Of a stretch of DNA of 64,000 nt, positions 59,896 to 64,000 are shown piece after piece. The notes beneath the pieces are model-generated. The model ran no database searches and was not told the DNA's origin. It was given only the letters and a program-made list of their open reading frames with translations. A program made the translations under genes and the position numbers. This DNA comes from Reyranella sp. GTDB taxonomy: Bacteria > Pseudomonadota > Alphaproteobacteria > Reyranellales > Reyranellaceae. Every line of letters starts with the position of its first letter. Position 1 is the first letter of the stretch. The stretch is taken from positions 186,001-250,000 of the forward strand of contig JAIEOV010000018.1 in assembly GCA_019750135.1 (NCBI GenBank), written 5' to 3'.

Positions 59896-60444
59896 ATGCA
59901 GAGACATCGATTGGGGCACGCCGTGACGGGAGCTGCGCTGGCGGCGGTCCTTGCCCTCGGCATCGCCACGAGCGCCGCAGCGCAGGGCGCGATCGGCCTG
60001 ATCTACATGAACGGCAAGCAGGGGCCGACCAATTCGGCAGGCTCGAACGACATCGCCGCCAAGGCCGCCGCGGCGGGCATCAAGGTCATTGTGCCGTCGA
60101 TGCTGGCGGCGTCTGGCCAAGGCAACCAGCCCTTCTCCGGTCAGGATGAGAATCAAGGCAACAGCGTCCGCGTATCGACCACGGCGGCGGTGTATTGCGC
60201 GTGGATGAACCCGCGCGGCCGGGCCAGCATGCCGGTCCAGGCGCGTGAGCTGCCGGCCAGCATTCCCCTGATGGTGATCATCGGCACCAAGGATTCCTCC
60301 ATCGGCTTTACCGAGGCCAATATCTACAAGCCGGCCGCCAAGAATCCCTACAGCAAGTACCTCGTCATCGATGGCGGCGACCATCGCAACACCGACCATT
60401 CGGCGTCCCAGCGCATCGTCGACTGGATCAAGGGCCTGCCCTAG
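59896..60444 (+). CDS. Exported alpha/beta-hydrolase-like protein lacking the nucleophile region
   Basis: From ATG 59896 the 182-residue protein has a signal peptide (about 1-30, ending TSAAAQ) and a first strand GAIGLIYMNGKQGPTNSAGS. A short KVIVPSML strand follows, then NSVRVSTTAAVYCAWMNPRG and the C-terminal IPLMVIIGTKDSS and DGGDHRNT...IVDWIKGLP. The last two segments carry the acid and His of the alpha/beta hydrolase fold. The G-x-S-x-G nucleophile elbow and about 100 residues around it are absent, so the protein may be inactive as a hydrolase. It follows the protease gene by 44 bases. Confidence 0.7.
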   Translation: MQRHRLGHAVTGAALAAVLALGIATSAAAQGAIGLIYMNGKQGPTNSAGSNDIAAKAAAAGIKVIVPSMLAASGQGNQPFSGQDENQGNSVRVSTTAAVYCAWMNPRGRASMPVQARELPASIPLMVIIGTKDSSIGFTEANIYKPAAKNPYSKYLVIDGGDHRNTDHSASQRIVDWIKGLP

Positions 60445-60528
60445 CGACCACGCGACCCTTCATCGCCATGCCCCACTCAAGGTATAAGGGGGTGGGCGGG
60501 AGCGAGGGCAGCAAGAGGACTGGTCGAG

Positions 60529-60942
60529 GTGGCAGGTCGGCAGACGGCGAAACGCAAGGCAAAGGCGAGTTCCCAGGCTCCCCCGCGGGGTGGCGGTCGC
60601 GCGTTCCGGCCCGCCCCCACGACCGGTTTCTGGCCGGGCCAGCAGGGCTACGCCATCATCCCCTGGTGGAATCCATTGCACTGGAACTGGCGGCGCGGCC
60701 TGGTCCGATTGTGGCTGCTCGCCTCGCTGATGTGGGCGGGCTACTGGCTCTATAACCTTCAGCTCGCCTGCGCTTTCTGGTTCGCCCCCTGGTGCGAGGC
60801 GCCGGCCCATGTCGACTGGCCCAACGGCAGCATGCTGCTGGGCCTGGCGATGGTGCTGTTGAGCGGCCCGATCTTCATGCTGGCCGTGTGGTGGGTCACC
60901 CGCTGGGTGATCCGCGGCCTGCTGGCGCGCCGCGCCCGCTAG
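60529..60942 (+). CDS. Two-helix membrane protein of unknown function
   Basis: Start is GTG 60529 with AGAGGA about 11 bases upstream. The 137-residue protein has a basic Pro-rich N-terminus, an aromatic segment IIPWWNPLHWNWRRGL, and two helices at about 56-77 and 101-130. Two Cys (CAFWFAPWC) lie between them on the predicted periplasmic side. I recognise no family. It overlaps the end of the convergent STAS-like gene by 4 bases. Confidence 0.7.
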   Translation: MAGRQTAKRKAKASSQAPPRGGGRAFRPAPTTGFWPGQQGYAIIPWWNPLHWNWRRGLVRLWLLASLMWAGYWLYNLQLACAFWFAPWCEAPAHVDWPNGSMLLGLAMVLLSGPIFMLAVWWVTRWVIRGLLARRAR

Positions 60943-61355
60943 GCGGAGACGACCGGCTCGAAAGTCGGGGATTTCAGCCCCAGCTGCCGAAGGGCGTCGG
61001 CCCGCGTGCTCACCACGTCGCTGTCTCCGCCTGGGCCGCCACGCTGGGTGCCGTAGAGGCGCAGCGGGCTGAAAATGTCATTGGGCGGCAACACCAACAG
61101 GCGACGGGTGCCGCGGATGGCGCGCCGGTTGGCCGCGAATTGCGGCCAGTCCCTCAGCTGAATGGCAAACTCGGTGACCTCGGTGAAATCGAGGATGACC
61201 GCGAACGGCCCGTGACGCGCTTGCAAGGCGCGTGCGCCGGTATCGAGATCGATGGTGGCCTGCTGGGTGAAGGCGCCGGAAAACGCCGCTAGCAGCACTT
61301 TGTTCGTCTGATCGAAGAACAACGCGAGAGGCTGATCGGTATCACTCGACATCAC
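60939..61355 (-). CDS. STAS/SpoIIAA-like protein of unknown function
   Basis: The 138-residue protein begins MMSSDTDQPLALFFDQTNKV. Its alternating strands and helices (LLAAFSGAFTQQATIDLDTG, FAVILDFTEVTEFAI and LLVLPPNDIF) resemble the SpoIIAA-like STAS fold used in regulatory or lipid-binding proteins. No conserved phosphorylatable Ser motif was recognised, so the fold call is tentative. It stands alone. Confidence 0.65.
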   Translation of the reverse strand: MMSSDTDQPLALFFDQTNKVLLAAFSGAFTQQATIDLDTGARALQARHGPFAVILDFTEVTEFAIQLRDWPQFAANRRAIRGTRRLLVLPPNDIFSPLRLYGTQRGGPGGDSDVVSTRADALRQLGLKSPTFEPVVSA

Positions 61356-61454
61356 GCCTTTATAGGACGCACTGCGGCGCTGCTAGAAGGGGGATCGTTT
61401 TGACACATCGACTGTAGCTTGAGTTACCGACGGTAGCGAAGCCGCCGGTGTTGT

Positions 61455-61862
61455 TCACTTGTACGACGAGATCTCGATCAGGCTGCCGTCGGGATCGCGG
61501 CAATAGACCGACACGATGGTGCCCATGGCGCCGCGCTTGTCGGTCGGGCCCTCGATGATCGCCACCCCACAGGCGCGGAGGTGATCGGCCACCGCCTGAG
61601 GCGTGGCGCTGGTCAGGAAGCAGAGATCGTCGCTGCCGGCCTTCTCGTGATCGGCCGTGAACCACTCCTCCTTGCTGGCGGAGAGCGGCCTGAGGTTGAT
61701 CTTCTGCCGGCCGAATTTCACCGAGGTGCGCCGGACCTTGCCCGGCCCGGGATCGAAGTCGTCGCGCGTCATGCCGAGCACGCGCTGATACCAGGCGGCC
61801 GCGACCTCGACGTCGCGCACGTTGATGACGAGATGGTCGAGGGCATCGATGGCGATCGGCAT
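61455..61862 (-). CDS. VOC-superfamily (glyoxalase/bleomycin-resistance fold) protein
   Basis: The 135-residue protein has LDHLVINVRDVEVAAAWYQRV at the start and a second module with GPTDKRGAMGTIVSVYCRDPDGSLIEISSY. The metal ligands of the fold are expected at H10, a residue in the LRPLSAS/DDLCF region and Glu near the C-terminus in LIEIS. Families include glyoxalases, extradiol dioxygenases of the single-module type and antibiotic-binding proteins. Substrate is unknown. It is 51 bases downstream of the DsrE-like gene. Confidence 0.87.
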   Translation of the reverse strand: MPIAIDALDHLVINVRDVEVAAAWYQRVLGMTRDDFDPGPGKVRRTSVKFGRQKINLRPLSASKEEWFTADHEKAGSDDLCFLTSATPQAVADHLRACGVAIIEGPTDKRGAMGTIVSVYCRDPDGSLIEISSYK

Positions 61863-61913
61863 GGCGGAAACCTCTTGGCGACCCCACGAGGTATGGCGTG
61901 CTCGCCGGCCCGG

Positions 61914-62408
61914 TCAAGGCCGGACGTAGGTCCAGCCTTGCTCCTGCAACTCCATGAGCCGCACAACGCCCGACTTCACCAGGGTGGCTTCGGCCACCAA
62001 CGGGATCGCCTTGTTCTCGGCTTTACCCATGTTCTCCTGCGTGTTGCCGCAGGCCTTGAACGAGATCGCGGACCCCTTGCCCGCCATCGCCCTGATGCGG
62101 TCCTTCACCGGCGAGGTATCGTCGCGCAGCATGTGCAGGCCCGGCCCGAAGGTGACGATCTCGATCTCGATCTTCTCGCCGCGCTCCTTGTAGTGCTGCT
62201 CGACGTTGGTCGCGTTGTTCAGCGCGAGGTTCATGGTCGCGGGCTCGTTGCTGTTGACCTGCAGCACGAGGCGATGCGCCTTTTTCGTCGCCGCGGACGG
62301 CGCCGTGGCGGCGAGTTCGCGGGTTTGCGTCATAGCGGGTGGCGTAAGGAGAAGCAGCGCCGTGCACAGCGCTGCCAGGTGCATCGCTTGATCGAACCTT
62401 GTCATCAT
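61914..62408 (-). CDS. Exported DsrE-family protein
   Basis: The 164-residue protein has a signal peptide (about 1-28) and the DsrE/F fold pattern: KKAHRLVLQVNSNEPATMNLALNNATNV, IEIVTFGPGLHML and FKACGNTQENMGK with a single conserved Cys. It ends with VRLMELQEQGWTYVRP. DsrE-like proteins bind or transfer sulfur or have unknown periplasmic roles. It lies 7 bases downstream of the TagO/VasI-like gene. Confidence 0.86.
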   Translation of the reverse strand: MMTRFDQAMHLAALCTALLLLTPPAMTQTRELAATAPSAATKKAHRLVLQVNSNEPATMNLALNNATNVEQHYKERGEKIEIEIVTFGPGLHMLRDDTSPVKDRIRAMAGKGSAISFKACGNTQENMGKAENKAIPLVAEATLVKSGVVRLMELQEQGWTYVRP

Positions 62409-62415
62409 GCTCTCC

Positions 62416-63144
62416 TCAGTTGCGTCGCCATTTGCAGGGTCCGGCCAGCCGCGGCATCAGCGCCTTGATATCGGCCAAGTCGTATCGTCCTTCGAGTGTC
62501 GCGCCCTGCCGGTCGGTGATGCGGAAGGCGATTGTGCCTTGGTCTGGCAGCGACATGAGGAAACCTGCGACGTCGCCTTTCAGGGCGATGCCGGTGCCTG
62601 ATGACGACAAGCCGGTCGTCACCGTCACCGGCGGCGCGTCGTTGATCACGTGGCTCACGACATGATCCTCGGCGCGGCGCATCAAGGGAGCGCTGCGGAT
62701 CGCCATTTCGGTGCGACCGCCGCGGCATTGGATCGAAAGCTGCAGGACGCCCTGCGGCGCGGCGCCGGACGAGGCCGTAGCGATGGCAACGGGCGAATAG
62801 TCGACAGGTGATCGCGTTTCGCTGACGATCCATTTGCCGGTCGGTGCTGGCGGCGGGGCTGCGGGTGTCGGCGGTGGCGTGGCGGCGGCGACCGGTGGAG
62901 CGGCCGCGACTGGCGCAGGGGCTGGGGCAGGCGCCGGCGTTGGGGCTGGCGCCGGCGCAGCAATCGGGGCCGGTGTTGCGGCGACCTGCGGTGGCGGCGC
63001 CTCGCCGGCAAGCTTCTCCAGGCAGCGCATGCGATCGGCATAGAACGGCACAGAGCAGGCGCCGAGCGGATCGCTGCTGCTTTGGCCCGATGCCGCGACG
63101 CTCGCCAGCATCAATGCCGAAGCCGAAATCGCCGCGGCTTTCAT
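62416..63144 (-). CDS. TagO/VasI-like exported protein with Pro/Ala-rich linker
   Basis: ATG 63144 overlaps the stop of the TAXI gene by 4 bases and gives a signal peptide (about 1-20, ending VAASGQ). The 242-residue product has an N-terminal CSVPFYADRMRCLEKLA, a 50-residue Pro/Ala linker, and a C-terminal beta domain (KWIVSETRSPVDYSPV...LQLSIQCRGGRTEMAI...GPCKW). This layout fits type VI-secretion-associated TagO/VasI proteins, which also occur outside secretion clusters. No T6SS genes are here, so that role is not supported. Confidence 0.6.
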   Translation of the reverse strand: MKAAAISASALMLASVAASGQSSSDPLGACSVPFYADRMRCLEKLAGEAPPPQVAATPAPIAAPAPAPTPAPAPAPAPVAAAPPVAAATPPPTPAAPPPAPTGKWIVSETRSPVDYSPVAIATASSGAAPQGVLQLSIQCRGGRTEMAIRSAPLMRRAEDHVVSHVINDAPPVTVTTGLSSSGTGIALKGDVAGFLMSLPDQGTIAFRITDRQGATLEGRYDLADIKALMPRLAGPCKWRRN

Positions 63145-64000
63145 CGCGTTTCCGCCGTCTTGCGTGTCGAGCGGTCGAGCCAGTCCTGGGCCGCCGGAAA
63201 GCGGGCGAGGCCAGGCACGGTGGCGCCAAGGTTGATCGTCTTCCATTTGGGGTCGAAGCCCGCGACCTGCAGCTTGTCGACCCGGCTGAACAGATGCTCG
63301 GTGAAGCGCGCGACGCGCTGGTAGCGGTTGGAGCCGGTCGGCCAGTTGTAGGAGACCAGCGCCGTCGACACCGCGACCGTCGGGATGCGCTCGCCCGGCT
63401 TGAGCAGGCCGGGATAGTCGGTCGCTTCCAGCGCTGCCGGCAGGTAGTAATCCTCGAACCTGCCGTCGTAGGTCACCGGCAGGAACTTGAACCCCGGCTC
63501 CCACTGGCCGCGCAGGAAGGCATCGACCGGCTTGGAGGTGATGAAAACCACCGCCGCCATGTCGTCCGTGCCCTTCTTCATCTGCTGCAGGGCCAACGGG
63601 TGCGGGATGAAGGTCTTGTCGACGTCGATGCCCAGTCGGCTGAAGATCAGCGGACCCGAGTAGGCGGCGGCCGTGCCAAGGGTGTTGAAGTTGACCTTCT
63701 TGCCGGCGAGATCCTGCAGGCTCTGGATCTCGGGGCGCACGAAGATGTGCAACTCGGACGGGAAGAGGTTCAGCAGATAGGTGACATGCCGCCGGACCTC
63801 GGGAAGCTGGATGCGGTATTCCTCCAGCGAATCGGAGTTGATGATCGCGAGATCGACGCCGCGCAGGTAGAGCAACGAGTTCAGGTTCTCAGTCGGTCCG
63901 CGCGTGACGATGGGCAGGACATGCAGGTTCTCGCCGTCATCGACCACGCGAGCCATCTCCGAGGCGAGCCTGATCGGCGCGCCTTCGATCAGCCCGGCCG
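63141..64000 (-). CDS. TAXI-family TRAP transporter solute-binding protein, 5' end cut by window edge
   Basis: The frame is open to the window end, adding GLIEGAPIRLASEM before the internal ATG at 63956. The visible 286 residues include LPIVTRGPTENLNSLLYLRGVDLAII, a central LAGKKVNFNTLGTAAAYSGPLIF and ATVPGLARFPAAQDWLDR. This is the TAXI (TRAP-associated extracytoplasmic immunogenic) binding-protein group. The N-terminal signal is beyond the edge. It starts the minus-strand run TAXI, TagO/VasI-like, DsrE, VOC. Confidence 0.85.
   Translation of the reverse strand, partial: AGLIEGAPIRLASEMARVVDDGENLHVLPIVTRGPTENLNSLLYLRGVDLAIINSDSLEEYRIQLPEVRRHVTYLLNLFPSELHIFVRPEIQSLQDLAGKKVNFNTLGTAAAYSGPLIFSRLGIDVDKTFIPHPLALQQMKKGTDDMAAVVFITSKPVDAFLRGQWEPGFKFLPVTYDGRFEDYYLPAALEATDYPGLLKPGERIPTVAVSTALVSYNWPTGSNRYQRVARFTEHLFSRVDKLQVAGFDPKWKTINLGATVPGLARFPAAQDWLDRSTRKTAETR

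Overview
The window is GC-rich chromosomal DNA with tightly packed genes, many 1-4 bp start/stop overlaps and a mostly catabolic gene content. Gene types (TAXI-type binding protein, several Rieske oxygenases, SDRs, TetR regulators, putidaredoxin-type ferredoxins, DUF3300/DUF2950 pair, dispersed palindromes) suggest a soil or freshwater alphaproteobacterium, perhaps a Rhodospirillales/Reyranella-like or Hyphomicrobiales lineage; the genus is a guess. No rRNA, tRNA, CRISPR array, insertion sequence, prophage or origin was recognised.

Layout. 0-0.2 kb: 5' end of an indolepyruvate:ferredoxin oxidoreductase gene. 0.5-2 kb: MscS channel with a cyclic-nucleotide-binding-like tail. 2-9.9 kb (minus strand): an oligosaccharide/peptide-type ABC importer operon (binding protein, two permeases, two ATPases) ending in a GH51 arabinofuranosidase and a cytochrome P460-like protein. 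9.9-13.9 kb: TPR protein, a membrane/[2Fe-2S]/class III cyclase fusion, ArsC, RecX and a HAD hydrolase. 14-17.2 kb: TetR and a three-gene SxtJ/DUF5989/carbamoyltransferase cassette. 17.3-23.5 kb: quinone-reductase-like MDR, OmpA-like protein, HCCA isomerase, two SDRs, a Rieske oxygenase and a pirin. 23.5-25.9 kb: DUF2950/DUF3300 pair with a tandem DGRGG repeat.

25.9-46 kb is a catabolic region. It holds a probable three-component aromatic ring dioxygenase (alpha, beta, ferredoxin, FAD reductase), a diol-dehydrogenase-like SDR, a LigB-type extradiol dioxygenase, an ACMSD-like amidohydrolase, a Liv-type binding protein, two TetR regulators, an acyl-CoA ligase, a pair of acyl-CoA dehydrogenases that look heteromeric, a crotonase, an amidohydrolase, an amidase and a third Rieske oxygenase. 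The genes could form a route from an aromatic or alicyclic compound to CoA-thioester beta-oxidation; the substrate cannot be read from sequence. An isolated queC lies inside this region.

46-53 kb: htpG with a heat-shock-like promoter, a nested palindrome, then an alpha-glucan group (GH13, debranching-type glucosidase, GT4). 53-64 kb: CopC-like protein, Tat-exported beta-helix protein, AsmA-like protein, a large sedolisin (S53) protease with a DUF4114 tail, an internally shortened alpha/beta hydrolase, small membrane and STAS-like proteins, VOC, DsrE, a TagO/VasI-like protein and a truncated TAXI binding protein.

The items most worth following up are the cytochrome-b-like/ferredoxin/cyclase fusion, the SxtIJK-like cassette, the divergent aromatic dioxygenase cluster, the 73/75-identical inverted palindrome pair, the nested palindrome that contains both flanking stop codons, and the leaderless-looking divergent promoter at 42.06 kb.
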